DNA of 64,000 nt, from positions 305,536,509 through 305,600,508 of the forward strand of contig CM077671.1 in the NCBI GenBank assembly GCA_039707655.1, read 5' to 3'. The DNA comes from Elymus sibiricus (taxonomy: Eukaryota > Streptophyta > Magnoliopsida > Poales > Poaceae). A program made the position numbers and the translations under genes. Shown here one piece after another: positions 1-11,548 of this stretch. Under the pieces are notes generated by a model. It worked only from the letters and a program-made list of their open reading frames with translations, made no database searches and was not told where the DNA came from. Positions within the stretch are counted from its first letter, which is position 1. Each line of letters begins with the position of its first letter.

Positions 1-2
1 CC

Positions 3-107
3 AAGGATGCGTACGTAAGCTATGAGCTGTGCAGGCGGATCGCTGACATGAGGAAGTGCCTCCATCCTACGCCAACCGGCACCCCTCATCACAAGAAGTA
101 TAGATGA
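3..107 (+). pseudogene. C-terminus of DEDDy 3'-5' exonuclease-like protein (partial)
   Basis: The frame from base 3 starts KDAYVSYELCRRIADMRKC and ends HHKKYR-stop at 105-107. It aligns closely with the end of the exonuclease gene at 12670-13458 (KDAYTSYEMYRRIIDMRKC). The KDAY holds the Asp of the Exo III motif (YxxxD) of RNase D/WRN-type DEDDy nucleases. The rest of the gene lies left of the window, so intactness cannot be judged. Its tail differs from the other copy (HPTPTGTPHHKKYR against LPAEGEG). Confidence 0.75.
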
Positions 108-429
108 TTTGATGATCGTTACTACTAGTTTAGTATGCATGTACTTGTTAATTGAGGTGTGCAAATGTTACTTGTAGTCAGTAATGTAATTGGATGTTTA
201 TTTTGGTTATGCAATCATGTTTTTATAAGTATATATGTTGTTGTTCTCTAGACAGAGCGTAGATATTGTGCACACAGAGCAAATCACATCGCTTATGATT
301 AAACAAAGGAACACGTCAGTGATATTCAACAATCACAGACAATTGGGTGCGAGTAAGCGCTTGCCCATAGCACACACAGCTTATTATCAGGGATCGTCTG
401 TATTTTTATCAATCTTCCCACACAATTCC

Positions 430-950
430 GATTACTGACCTGTTTTCGGGTATCACACACATCTTGTTACGCCGAATATTTTGTGTGACTTCTGATCATT
501 GCAAGCAGTTCGTCCGAGCGAACTGTTTGCCAGGTATCACACACATCTTCTGACGCCAAATCGTTTGTGTTACTTTTGATCATCGCAAACAGTTCGTCCG
601 ACCGACCTGTTTGCCGGGTATCACACACATCTTCCGACGTCGAATCATTTTTGTTTTGCTGGATCAGCGCAAACAATTTATCCGAGTGACCTGTATGCCG
701 TACATCGTACACATCTGTTTTTGGTTAACCGTTTGTGTTATTTCTCCTCATCGCAAAAAGTTCGTTTGGATCAACTGTTTGCCACGTATCGCACACGAAA
801 GTCTTTTCTAAATCGTGCTTGATGGATCCTCCATCGCACATAGTTTGCATTATTGGTGGCAGAGCTAGAACTATATCGTTTGTGATTCATGCATCCCACA
901 CAGTTTGGTCGAAGGGTCTCTGATTGATGTGTCATCTTTGGACCTTCCTG
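430..950. repeat. CACTA subterminal repeat array with palindromic units
   Basis: Units of about 65-75 bp repeat imperfectly. Each contains a GCAAACAGTTCG-like block, an inverted CGAACTGTTTGC-like block, TATCACACACATCTT and CGTTTGTG. In the unit at 501-530 the two blocks form a 12-bp stem with one mismatch around a 6-nt spacer. Subterminal arrays of this kind are where CACTA transposases bind in characterised families. That role is inferred here. Confidence 0.75.
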
Positions 951-958
951 CAGTAGTG

Positions 959-1471
959 ATAGATCTAGTGCATCCATTGCATGGCAATCCCTACTCCTCA
1001 CATTAATATCAATTGATGGGCGTCACCATAGCCCGTTGATCCGCGTAGTTGATGCGAGACTTTTCCACCTTTTTGACTCCTTTGATCTCTACCACCATCT
1101 TCTATTCCACCCATATGCCATATCCATGGCTCACGCTCATGTATTGCATGAAGATGAAAATGCTGAAGCGCGTTTGCCATGTTTGACACCGGGGTGCGCA
1201 TGATTTATACTTATGCGGTGAAGACTGAGTCATGCCATGCTTAATACGATAAAATGAGTAGGGATAACTTTCTTTAAAGATCGTATATTTCGAAACAGTA
1301 ATGACCATGCTTCTCGTGTTCATGGATATTGTGATGTTGATACTAATTGATTCATCGTTTCTCAATATCTATACCTAAAAGAGATTACATATTGGGTAGC
1401 ATGCCACATCAAAAATTATGTTTTTATCATTTACCTACTCGAGGACGAGCAGGGATTAAGCTTGGGGATGC
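959..1471 (+). mobile_element. Gypsy 3' internal region ending in polypurine tract (interrupted element R1)
   Basis: The sequence is the plus-strand counterpart of the left internal end of the gypsy element at 45222-52347. Shared landmarks include GCATGGCAATCCCTACTCCTC and the tract running into the LTR. The polypurine tract AAGCTTGGGGATGC lies at 1458-1471, directly before the LTR. A palindrome (CCTACTCG-AGGA-CGAGCAGG, 1434-1453) stands just upstream. CACTA element 1 inserted at 958/959. No coding sequence is evident. Confidence 0.75.
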
Positions 1472-2600
1472 TGATACATCTTCGATGTATCTATAATTTT
1501 TGATTGTTTCGTGCTATCATATTATCAATCTTGGATACTTTAAATGCAATTATATGCTATTTTATATCATTTTTCGGACTAACCTATTAACCCAGTGTCC
1601 AGTGCCAGTTCCTGTTTTTGGAATTTTCAGAAAATCAATATTAAACGGAGTCGAAATGGGATGAAAATTTACGGGAGTTATTTTTCGACCAAAAGAGACA
1701 CATGAAACTTCGGGAGGAGGCCAGAAGACCCATGAGGTGGCCACGAGCCTGGAGGGCGCGCCCTCGAGCTCGTGGCACCTTCTGACCTAATTCCACTTCT
1801 ACATATTCCCAATTACCCCAAAAACAATAGAGAGACACCCGAAATACTTTTTCCACCGCCGCAAGCCTTTGTTCTTCCATGATCCCATCTGGAGGCCTTT
1901 TTCGGTACTCTGTCGAATGGGGAATCGATCACGGAAGCCATCTACATCAACCTTGTTACATCCATGATGATGTGTGAGTAGTTCACCACAGACCTACGGG
2001 TCCATAGCTAGTAGTTAGATGGCTTCTTCTCTCTCTCTTTGATCTTCAATACCATGTTCTTCACGATTCTCACAATGATCTATCCGATGTAATCTTCTTT
2101 TGTGGTGTGTTTGTTGGGATCCGATGAATTGTGGGATTATGATCAGATTATTCATTGAAAGTAATTGATTCTTTTCTGAACTTTATTATGCATGATTATT
2201 ATAGCTTTGTAATTCTCTCCAATCTATCCGTTTGGTTTGGTCAACTTGATTGATTTATCTTTAGTGGGAGGAGTGCATTGTAGTGGGTTCAATCTTGCGG
2301 TGCTCCATATCCCAGTGACATAAGGGGACAAGACATGTATTGTATTGTTGCTACTAGGTATAAAACGACGGGGTCTAAACATATTGCTTGTCTTACTTCG
2401 TCTACATCATGTCATCTTGCTTATGGCGTTACTCTGTTTGTTATGAACTTAATACCATAGATGCAACATCATTTCGGTCGATTGGTAGAGTAATATTAGT
2501 AGATGCAGAATTGTTTTTGCCTACTTATCACAGACATAATGCCTATATACATGATCATTGCCATGAATAACACCATAACTATGTGTTTTTTATCAATTGG
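1472..2600 (+). mobile_element. Gypsy LTR, first part (R1), split by CACTA element 2
   Basis: The LTR begins TGATACATCTTCGATGTATC, the start typical of the Triticeae gypsy group also present at 21993, 27846 and, reversed, at 31390, 46464 and 52347. It breaks at 2600 in CAATTGG, where CACTA element 2 begins, and resumes at 14206. Together the pieces make about 1.52 kb. It is more diverged from the other LTRs of this group in the window than they are from one another, so it is probably older. The Sabrina/WHAM-type family name is a guess. Confidence 0.8.
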
Positions 2601-3225
2601 CACTAGTGCAGCCGCGCGCTATACAAACGGTTTTTAACCCCTTTCCGTGACGTAGTTTGAAACCGTCGCCTTGCATGTGTGGGCGATGGGGGGGGGGGGG
2701 GCGGCGGCTATCCCACACGACAGACAAAACCCGTCGGCGATGCCTGCACCCGGTCACACACAATGGGCAAAAATATATCGTTTGCGATTCGAAGGGCCAT
2801 CACAAACAGACATATTGGCGAAGACGTGTGAGATGAGCTTATCATCCCACACAGGGAATCCCAAGGTTACGTCTCTGTTCGTATTGCAGATCACACACAA
2901 TTTTCTGCATAACATCGTTTGTGATAGGGCTGGTCACCACACACGATAATTATAATTCTGTCATTTGCGTTATTCAAAACATCACTCACGGTGCCTAGAT
3001 GAAACTATTTGGCATTGGGCTGCCCATCACACACACATGCTTAAGAAAACGTTTGTGATTGGGTGTCCTAACGCACATAGTTGTCGAGCAGAATTCGTGT
3101 GTGATTCCTCACCGATCCAACACGCCAACTTTGTAGAAACCATGTGGGTTTGTTGTGGTCATCGCCCACGGTGTAGTCCTAGAAACCGTCTGGAATGGGA
3201 ACCCCCATAATAAGCCTGATTGCTC
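2601..3225. repeat. Left subterminal repeats of CACTA element 2
   Basis: Repeated motifs of the types ATCACACAC and CGTTTGTGAT alternate in both orientations through this segment, as in the right end and in element 1. A run of 13 G lies around 2689-2701. No coding sequence is supported. The segment 3226-3432 between it and the B3 gene is AT-rich and without features, probably 3' UTR. Confidence 0.65.
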
Positions 3226-3432
3226 TATTATTTATAATCCATTTAGTAATCAAATTAACATTTTATATCAAGCACAAAATATATTTCTTATTCATAGTAC
3301 GGCAACCAGGATTTCATCATTGAATTACATCAGGGTACAACATCATATAGGCATATACTACCTAGCTATCCAATTGCACAACAGGACAATGTTTCAAATG
3401 CAACATCTAAAACCTTTGGAAATTAAGTATCA

Positions 3433-4079
3433 TCATAGACGGTAAATAGACAGATGAGTCTCATCTAGAAAACTGTTAAAGCGGAAGGCAAATATTGAGC
3501 CTTCAATGATGTTGAAGGTCCTCGCAACTTTAGGCCAGTGCCTGTGGATGATTGCCCGCCCATCCTTCGTCCTCTTGAGGAAGACTTCAAGATTATACCA
3601 TGGGTGCTGTATGAATACCTTCCTCGCCTCTTGATCATACATGTGGTTTGAGACGTAATCATCGATGAACTGCCTTGAGAAGGACTGAAAACAAACATAC
3701 GCATAAATATTTTTTCTAAAATTTGAAATGGCGCAAAGGGAAAAGGACAACGTGAAAGAGATGGTACCATCCTATAGTTGACTGATGTCTTCTTCATTGT
3801 GCAGACAAACATCTTGTTGTTTTTCGTAGCTAGTTTCTTTATCTTAACAATCTTTCTGAGTTTTTTGATTTGACTGATATTCAAGGACACCTCATTTCCC
3901 CACATGCAAAAAGGGTCGAACAGTGGATCTAAAACTCTTACAGCAGGACCTACATGTGCAAGAACAAATTATTAAAAACATTAATATTACAATGGTTTCT
4001 GCAAATTGCACAATAATGTGCTATTAGCCAAACGACCATGGATGTGCAAACCTCGATGGTAAACTTCAGTGTCCCCCAT
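3433..4079 (-). CDS. B3-domain-like protein carried by CACTA element 2
   Basis: Three exons are inferred: 4079-4052, 3949-3768 and 3684-3433, with GT-AG introns that keep the frame (G|GT and phase-0 joins). The product is 153 aa. It begins MGDTEVYHRG and contains DPLFDPFCMWGNEV. The second half has a B3 C-terminal pattern: FSRQFIDDYV, then GRAIIHRHWPKVARTFNI, then GSIFAFRFNSF and LSIYRL. B3 domains bind DNA in plant transcription factors; this protein is short and nothing shows which DNA it would bind. It points toward the left terminus. The pseudogene at 56927-57516 shares the DPFCxWGN block, so the gene is part of the transposon family. Expression is unknown, and the first exon is the least certain. 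Confidence 0.65.
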
Positions 4080-4599
4080 TGTTTGCCCCTGCAACATATT
4101 TAAGACAAATATTGATCAGGTTACAAGTGATATTTGTCATACTATCAGTGAAATATGTTAATGGAAAATAAACACATTGCGGATCCAACAGATTAGTTCG
4201 AGCCACATGGAAAAGCCAGGTATCTAAACCAAGCGTGCTAAGAACTAGGAAATATTGCAATTCTATATGTTTCACATGTATTTTGTACATCTAAATTCGA
4301 TTTATTCGTCACATGCATAACAATACAAAATTGTACCAACAACAATCATACATCACATTTCAGAATTGAATTAAATAGTTAAATGATCATCACAACAAAT
4401 GAACAAAATAGTTAACTAACCACCACATTGCACAATAGAACATACTAGAAGGTAAGGTTGCAGTAGCATTACATTGGACATTTCACTAGAATTTATAAAT
4501 GAAAGGCATTAGCGGCACACGCAACAGGTAAACGAAACATGCTTAAATGGCGTAGCTAGGTGAACATCGGTCCTTAGTGATAAAGCTAAGAAAAACAAG

Positions 4600-5091
4600 C
4601 TATTCCTCATCGTCAGAGATATCGATGATGATGGGCTCCTTCAGCTTGGAAGAGGACGAGGCCTCCACACCGTGGGTGCACCCCTCGTAGTGGTGAGTGG
4701 CCTGATCCTGCCCCGGCACCAACATGCCGGCTCTGGAATTGAGGTAAGCACGGGCACGCTGAGAAAACACATCGAAGTCTTTGTCGAACGCACCGGCGGT
4801 GCCCTCGAGAAAAGACCACGAGCTGTCGTTTATAGCAGCCAACCGTGTGGCGGCGTCAGCGCGCGAGGCGTCGACGGTGGCCTAGACGGCAAGGTGCTTC
4901 TCCAAGATCTGGGGGTCGGCATGCATGGAAGCCATAGCTGCCTCATCTGCGTGTGCAGACACGATTTGCTTCTCCGCAGCCAAATGCTCTTTGAGATGCT
5001 GGCTATATTGCGTGCACCATGGCTTTCGGCGGCGATTATTTTGAGGATGGGGCGGTGATTTGGGTGGACGGTGTCGCGTCGGTCGGGCCAT
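4600..5091 (-). pseudogene. Transposon-borne protein with C-terminal SUMO-interaction-like tail, one internal stop
   Basis: One reading frame runs from ATG 5091 to a stop at 4600, interrupted by a single TAG at 4882-4884. The frame is the same on both sides, so this is a nonsense mutation, readthrough or sequencing error. It encodes about 162 residues: a basic Pro/Arg-rich N-terminus, an Ala-rich middle, then a C-terminus ending EPIIIDISDDEE. A run of I/V followed by Asp, Ser and Glu is the classic form of a SUMO-interacting motif. I do not recognise the rest. It lies about 520 bp upstream of the B3 gene and on the same strand, in CACTA element 2. Confidence 0.55.
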
Positions 5092-5716
5092 GAGGGATGG
5101 AGGAGGAGGGGGTGAGGGGGTATTGGGGAGCTGTGGATTACCTGACTAGATGAAGGAGGCCGAGCAGCAGGAAGGAGCGTCGCCGGCAAGGAGGCGGCGC
5201 TGCAAGCAAGCAGTGAAGGTTTGAACTAGGAAAGGTAGATGAAAAGGGGGAAATGTGGCTTTTGATTGGTACCGGGGGCGAGGGAGGTAGATATTTCCGC
5301 GGCAGCCCAAATTTTTCATTTGGTGCAGAATAGTTCTCGATATCAACACATCACAAACGAAGCCTGTGCTATACCCCGTGTGTGATGCACTTGGACATGA
5401 AAATGTTTGTCTCCAAGCTTCCGACGTAATATTGGGTACTACATTGCACACGGTTCGTTCCAAAAAATTGTGTGTGATGAACTTGAATTTCATTTTCAAT
5501 TGGAAGATGGAATGGGGATATGGCGGCAAATTTTTGGTCCGAATTTCCCTGGTTACAGTGGTCATCCATGTCGTCGCATAATTTAACATCAATTGCTAAT
5601 TTGGGTACTGCACAACAGAGCCTACACCGCAGCCCACACTTACTTAATCGAGCAATTAAACAGAGCTGGTTGACCTAAACATTACTCTAACAAAAGACCA
5701 ACGCTCTAAACAAAGA
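5092..5716. promoter_or_regulatory. Spacer with a second cluster of CACTA subterminal-type motifs
   Basis: Between the SIM-tailed gene and the Ala-rich gene, the 5340-5480 stretch again shows ATCACACA / CACACGGTTCGTTCC / TTGTGTGTGATG motifs like those at the element ends. The rest has no supported gene. It may be promoter sequence for the minus-strand gene starting at 5091, or a relic of an older transposon end. Confidence 0.4.
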
Positions 5717-6337
5717 CTAATGTTCCGCCTGACGCTCGGCGATCTCCGCCGCATCCTCCATGACCAGCTCGCGCTCGACGACCTCCAGGGGAAGGGGCTC
5801 GATGGCATCCATCGCCACATACTCTGCAAGCATCTCGCTGTCCGCGTCCGCCATCTCTTTGGAAAAAGCCGCCACGAGTTTGGTGTGGGCGGCCGCGGTC
5901 CGGGCATTGACGGCCTTCATCTTGGCAAGGGAGGCTGCCGACGAATGGACAGCTGCCCGAGCACTCTCGGCGATTGCCAACTCTTCGGACGTAGGTTGCC
6001 GACCGTTGTCAGAGAAGGCCGCTGCTATTTGTGCGGTGACCGACACGAGCTGGGCGTGGGCGGCATCGGCATAGGCGTGGGCAGCTGCCATCAAGGCTAC
6101 GGCGGCCGCCGAGGAACGGACAGCTACTGTGCCGTTGTCGCCATTTGCTATCCCGGTCACGGATGTTGCTGCCGCCATCTCAGATGCAGCAGCTACCCTT
6201 TCGGCGGCCGCAGCTGCCCTGTCGGAGAGTGCAGCCACGCTCAAGGATGTTGTGAGCGCGTTCATGGCTGATGCAGCCGCGCTCGGGCCGGAGTGGGTCG
6301 CCGAAGTTGCCCTCATGACACGGATCCACGTCCCCAT
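5717..6337 (-). CDS. Ala-rich helical protein of CACTA element 2
   Basis: An uninterrupted 206-aa frame starts at ATG 6337 (MGTWIRVMRATSA) and ends RQAEH-stop. It is dominated by Ala with regularly spaced Ser, Glu, Lys and Arg, so most of it is probably alpha-helical, possibly coiled coil. The last ~40 residues are acidic (MDAIEPLPLEVVEREL, MEDAAEIAE). I see no catalytic or metal-binding motif and do not recognise the family. The high GC content also makes long spurious frames likely on both strands. I prefer the minus strand because it has a plausible start and lies in line with its minus-strand neighbours. Confidence 0.45.
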   Translation of the reverse strand: MGTWIRVMRATSATHSGPSAAASAMNALTTSLSVAALSDRAAAAAERVAAASEMAAATSVTGIANGDNGTVAVRSSAAAVALMAAAHAYADAAHAQLVSVTAQIAAAFSDNGRQPTSEELAIAESARAAVHSSAASLAKMKAVNARTAAAHTKLVAAFSKEMADADSEMLAEYVAMDAIEPLPLEVVERELVMEDAAEIAERQAEH

Positions 6338-6660
6338 CTTTCACCGGCGACGATTGAACAGTACAGTGGTCTTGGGGAACTAGTGTGACAGTGTGGTTGA
6401 CGCGCCGGCGGTGGACTGAAGCTTCCGGCCTAAGCCATATATGAGGATTGGCCCAAGATATTTTTATACCACATCATACATGTTCCATGATCAAGAACTG
6501 TTTACGATGTTTTTGATTTTCATATTGCTTTGAAACAAAAAATGAAGTTACATTGGCAATTGAAGGTGTTTGGATGGCAATAACATTTATCTGCAGTGAA
6601 CTTGCAACTATAGGACTGTGTGTTAAATATGGAATTATTCAGGTCTGTTTAGGCCCTTTT
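6338..6660. other. Non-coding spacer in CACTA element 2
   Basis: The segment separates the start of the Ala-rich gene from the tandem array. Its first 80 bp are GC-rich and may hold that gene's promoter. I see no gene or motif that I can support in the rest. Confidence 0.4.
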
Positions 6661-8800
6661 AAACATTTAAAGAGTTTTTTAGACATTTCATGTGCATAGT
6701 TCAAATTTGCACTGCAGTTAAGCACATACTAGAGTGCACCTGAATGGGTTGAAAATCATCTATTTTTCACTAGATACATGTTTTGGTCCCATGCAAGAAA
6801 TGGAAATTAAACGAATTCCAAACCTCTCGGTATTTTGGCTCGGCCGTAGACTTTGAGAAGACGTGTTTTCAAATTCCTGTAAAGCCAAATATCGTGAGAA
6901 ATTCATAAAACTTGGCATGGTGTCATGTCATGGCGCATGTGTGTTGTGGTAAAAACAATGCCTAGTTCGGGACAAGTTTTGGCACAAACCTCTTACGAAC
7001 CGAAGATTCTCACAAGAAGTCATGTGGTTCCGGTATGGAAAGTTCACATTTTATGCGCGAAACAACATCCGATGTCTCTTCTCGCCTTGAATTTATTTCT
7101 AGAGTCTCCAAGAGTAACATGAATGTGTCGTGCGAAACAATGGAATCTTACAGAGTTCGTTTGGCCTTTTAAGTACATTAATTGAGTTTTCTAGGCATTC
7201 AATGTGCATAATTCATATTTGATCTACAATCACACGGTCCAGCTCATGAAAATATGTCGAAAAACCATATACGTTTCCCTGGCTGCATGTTTAGGTCCCA
7301 CACAAGAAATGGGAATGAATTTCAAACATATCATCGTCTTGGCTCGACCGCAAACATCGGGAAACTTAGTTTTTAAATTCATGTAAATGCAAACCTCGAT
7401 AGAAATTCATGAAATTTGGGGGTGCCATCAATTGCCCTGTTGTGTGTGTTGTGGTACAAAAATTGCCCAATTTTGGACAAGTTTTGGCACAAAGCCTCTT
7501 ACAAATTAAACCGAAGGTTATCACAAAGATAGTCGTGTGTGCCGATAGGGAAAGTTCACATTTTATGTGCGAAACAACATCCGTTGTCTTTTCTCGCCTT
7601 GAATTTATTTCTGGAGTCACCATAGAGCAACACATGACAGTCATGATAAACTGTGTATTTTTTCCAGGGTTCGTGAGACCTATTTAACACATTAATTGAG
7701 TTTTCTAGCCGTTTAATGTGTATACAATTCAAATTTGAACTACAATCACAAGGTCCAACACATGAAAAATAGGTTGACAAAACATATGCCTTTCCCTGGA
7801 TGCATGTTTAGGTCTCACGCAAGAAATGGGAATGGATTTCTAACATCTCATTGACTGTTGGCTCGGCCGCAACATTGAGATACTTGGTTTTCAAATTCCC
7901 GTAAATCCAAAACTCGTCAGAAATTCATGAAACTTGGCATGGTTTGGTGACAAGCTTAAGGGCACACATATGCCGTGCTAAAAAAATTGTCCAAATTGGA
8001 CATGTTCTTGCACAATACCCTTACAAATCGGAGCTCCTCACAAGAAGCTTTGTGGTTTCGATAGGGAACATTATATATGCATGTCACATATGCGGGCGAA
8101 AAGACATCTGATGCCTCTTCTCTCCTTGATTTTCTTTATAGAAACAACACAGACATGTTGGTGCGAAGTGCAAAAATATGAATAAATTACGGGATCATCT
8201 GGCTTTTAAATACATTAATTAAGTTTTCGATGCATTATTTAATGTGCATAATTCAAATTTGATCTACAATCACAAGGTCCGGGGCAGCAAAATAGGTTGA
8301 AAAATCATATATATGTGTCCTTGGATGCATGTGTTAGGTCACATGCAAGAAATGCGAACGAATTCCAAACATCTAAGCATGTTGGCTTGACCACAAACAT
8401 CGAGAAACTTGGTTTCCAAATTCTCGTAAATCCAAAACTCCGTCAAAAATTTATGAAACTTGGAATGGTGTCATGACAAGGCACACATATGACGTGGTAA
8501 AAAAAATACCAACTTGGACATGTTTTGTCACAAGCCTCTTACAAACCGGATGTTCTCACACAATAAGCTACGTCCAGTGGTTCCGTAATGTCACATATGC
8601 ATGCCACATCTGCGGGTGAAACGACATCTGATGCCTCTTCTCTACTTCATTTTTTTCTAGAAACAACATAAAGCAATAGGTGTGTACTACAAAAATATGA
8701 AATTATTAAGGGTTCGTATTGCTTTTTATACATTAATTGAGTTTTATGTGCATTTAATGTACATAATTCAAATATGAATTACAGTCACAAGGTCTATGTT
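6660..8800. repeat. Tandem array of ~515-bp diverged units (about 4 copies)
   Basis: Landmarks recur with spacings of about 510-526 bp. CAAGAAATGG-like sites occur near 6793, 7303, 7820 and 8346. The block ATTAATTGAGTTTT...AATGTGCATAATTCAAATTTGATCTACAATCACA recurs near 6670, 7180, 7693, 8210 and 8737. Units also share GGCTCGGCCGCAAAC, GAAATTCATGAAACTTGG and GACAAGTTTTGGCACAA. No unit keeps an open frame. It resembles an amplified non-coding segment inside the transposon. Confidence 0.8.
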
Positions 8801-9737
8801 GGGCAGGGCCTCATCATATAAAGCACAAATATGTTGTGGTATTTTTAGTGTCCACTTTGAGAGAAAGAGCAAGCATTATTAATAGCCAACAAAGGCATTT
8901 TGGAACAAAAATCTATCACGTTACCATCGCAAACGGGCGTATTATTTATAATTCGTGGACGTTATACAGACCATTTACGTGCGGGCCACGTGTCGCTATC
9001 TTTATTGGCAAGGAGGTAGCGTGCGGACAGGTGTTTGAGTAGACGGGTGGCGTGCGAGCAGTGTCCTGCGCACGCTCATCGGGGTGACGTGTCCTTTGCC
9101 AGTCGTCAAAAACGTTTCAGACTGAATACCCGTATGCAAACCGAGGGCAATTGTTCCTTCCGTACTAAGCCAAGCGAAAATCTGGCGCGAAGGAATTTTT
9201 TTCATTCCGTCATCGCAAACGGTTGTGAATGATGACCCGTGTGCCCTTCTCGATGCTACACCTTGTACTGGTGCTAACTGGTGAGGTTGCCATGCATGAA
9301 AAAAATCTGATGTGGGAAGGTAATTAAGGAGAGATATGAGTTTGGTGACCACATGAAGAAACAATGCAAAGCGCGTGAACCTTGGCAAAAGACTTAAATT
9401 AAGAAAACTCACCAATGCATGCAGAGTTTAGTTGGTAAATCATTAAATGAAGGGACCTCAGCAACAATGCTTTGTGGACTTGAGTTGCTAAGACATTTAA
9501 TACACTAAGCACCCCAAGTAAGCACCGATCGATGCATTGGCAGCAGGAGTCAGGTAAGATTTGAATCTGTCATATTGGGTAAATTTTCATTTGTCAAATT
9601 GGAAACACTGAGTTTTGTCCAATTTTGCAGGAACAAAATCACTATTACGGTGCAATTTTGCAACTGAAACTCAGTAAACATAGATTTCATTCATAGATCA
9701 AGCACTGGTCTTTGTACAAAATAGGTCAACTCGACAG
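8801..9737. other. Non-coding spacer with a third cluster of CACTA-type motifs
   Basis: CATCGCAAACGG-type motifs recur in 8925-9230 (ACCATCGCAAACGGGCG, GTCATCGCAAACGGTTG), echoing the element's subterminal repeats. The remaining ~500 bp shows no supported gene. Confidence 0.45.
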
Positions 9738-11261
9738 TGAAAGCACAACATGCTCCCTTGGTGGTTTTGATAATTCATGACAACATACATTGTCTCTTGG
9801 ACTAATATTTCTACCTAGTGTATTTCAGGTGAAAGTCCATAGAGAGAGATGGGTTGGCAAAAGCATTGTGGAGATACCCCAAGATGGAAGGAAATGGATT
9901 GGCAAAGCTTCAAGCAAGAGGACTCTACATTTTACTTTGTGAGAAATCACTTTGAGTCCATAGGAAAGCCAATACTATTAAAAGGGGGTAAGGTATTGTT
10001 GGTGAACAAAATGCTCATACGTGCACAAGTGATAGTCACCAAAAACACCCACAAGCTCTTCCACAAAAGTCTGTCCAAAGTCATATATCCAAAATCGGTG
10101 CAACCAACACTTTCCACTCGGTGCCACCGATTCCCAAACCCAGACAGACCCATGCCAAACCCTAGCACATCGGTGCAACCGATCCCACTTCGGTGCCACC
10201 GAGTTTGGGTTGCCAACTTTCTGTTACCTCGATTCTCAAAATCGGTACCACCGAGTTTGTTGGATCGGCGTCACCAAGATTGCGCAATCTGACCGTTGGT
10301 CACCTAATCGGTATCACCGGGATTTATATATCGGTCTCACCGAGATTCAAAAGTTGTCACCTTTTGGTCACTTCGGTACCACCGAGATTCACACATCGGT
10401 GTCACCGAGTTGGTCAGTTTAGGTGTAACGGTTGGATTTTTGGGGATGCCTATATATACCCCTTCACCACCACCCACTCGAAAGAGAAGCACTCAGAACT
10501 ATTCCATACTTACCCCATCATATTTTCTGAGAGAGAGCCACCTACTCATGTGTTGAGATCATGCCATTCCATTCCAACCATATGAATCTTGATCTCTAGC
10601 CTCCCCAAATTGCTTTCCACCAAATCAATCTCTCCACCAAGCCAAATCTGTGAGAGAGTGATTGTGTGTTGAGGAGTCTATCATCTTGAAGCACAAGAGC
10701 AAGGAGTTCATCAACATTGCCGAGCCTATTACCTTTTGGAGGGTGGTGCCTCCTAGATTGGTTAGGTGTCGCTTGGGAGCCTCCTACTTCGTGTTGTGGA
10801 GTTGAACCAATAAGTTTGTAAGGGCAAGGAGATCGCCTACTTCGTGAAGATCTACCCATAGTGAGGCTAGTCCTTCGTGGACGGAAGCCGTTATGGAATA
10901 GTCAAGGTTGCTACTTCGTGGACCCTTATGGGTGGAGCCCTCCGTGGATTCTCGCGACCGTTACCCTCCGTGGGTTGAAGACTCCATAAACGTGGACGTA
11001 CGATAGCACAACCTATCAGAACCACGGGAAAAATCTTCATGTCTACAAATTGCGTTTGATCTTCCTATCTCATCTCTCTACTTCATGTGCAATGTCTTTA
11101 CTTTCCGCTGCCATACTTGTTGACATGCATGTGTAGGGTGTGCTAGACTTGTTATAATTGTTAAAATCTGCCAACCAATTAACTTGGGAAAATGTTAGGT
11201 TTTAAATTCCTGCTAGTAGTCTATTCACCCCCCCTCTAGACACTCTTCTAGTGATCCCTCA
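9738..11261 (+). mobile_element. Copia-like LTR (probably solo) inside CACTA element 2
   Basis: It starts TGAAAGCACAACATGCTCCC and continues with the CTTGGTGGTTTTGATAATT block familiar from Triticeae Copia LTRs. It has a TATATATA box at about 10450-10458 and ends ...TCACCCCCCCTCTAGACACTCTTCTAGTGATCCCTCA. No internal domain follows. The flanks (GACAG, ATGCC) do not form a clear TSD, so the exact ends are uncertain. Family assignment (Maximus/Sirevirus-like) is tentative. Confidence 0.55.
10095..10415. repeat. Array of short palindromes CGGTnnCACCGA in the Copia-like LTR
   Basis: About a dozen copies of ATCGGTGCAACCGAT / CGGTACCACCGAG / TCGGTGTCACCGAG type sites are dispersed every 15-40 bp, ending just upstream of the LTR's TATA box. 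Each is a short inverted repeat (CGGT...ACCG). They could be enhancer or protein-binding repeats; this is inferred from position only. Confidence 0.65.
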
Positions 11262-11548
11262 ATGCCGAATCGAACAAACTTTTCCCCATTTGTTGCCAAC
11301 CACATACTGAAATAGCTAGTTCAACTATATATACTAGCTAATTTAAAGTAGGTGGACAGTTCAATCATATCTATAGTTAGATGAACTGAACAAAATAGCC
11401 CCTAAATACTACTCCGGAGGGGCTTCGTGCTACTGCCAGCAGCCTTCTCCTGTGCCGAGTGCTTTCAGTAAGAGGTAGAGGAGGAGAAGCCTACCGACGA
11501 GCTGGAGGAGTCGAATTCGTCGTCTGCCGCTGCTGCCCTCCGCCGCTC
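11262..11548. other. Spacer without a supported gene
   Basis: AT-rich sequence follows the LTR and a short GC-rich stretch adjoins the minus-strand gene at 11549. I see no feature I can support; it is presumably the 3' side of that gene. Confidence 0.4.

Larger units (their letters stand above)
1..958. mobile_element. CACTA transposon, right-hand end (element 1, truncated by window)
   Basis: The terminus at 951-958 reads CAGTAGTG, the reverse complement of CACTACTG. The bases inside it (CTGCAGGAAGGTCC on the other strand) match the right end of the complete CACTA element at 2601-14205. The last part of an exonuclease-like gene lies at 3-107, in the same order and orientation as in the complete copy, followed by subterminal repeats. 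The outside sequence resumes as gypsy 3' sequence at 959. The left end is outside the window, so the TSD (ATA on the right) cannot be confirmed. Confidence 0.85.

Noticed and set aside
5720..6271. Plus-strand frame of 183 codons opposite the Ala-rich gene
   Set aside because: Both strands are open because of GC-rich, Ala-codon-rich sequence. The minus strand has a plausible start and the same direction as its neighbours.
9849..10292. 147-codon plus-strand frame in the Copia-like LTR
   Set aside because: It runs through the palindrome array and lies upstream of the LTR's TATA box, so it is not a likely gene.
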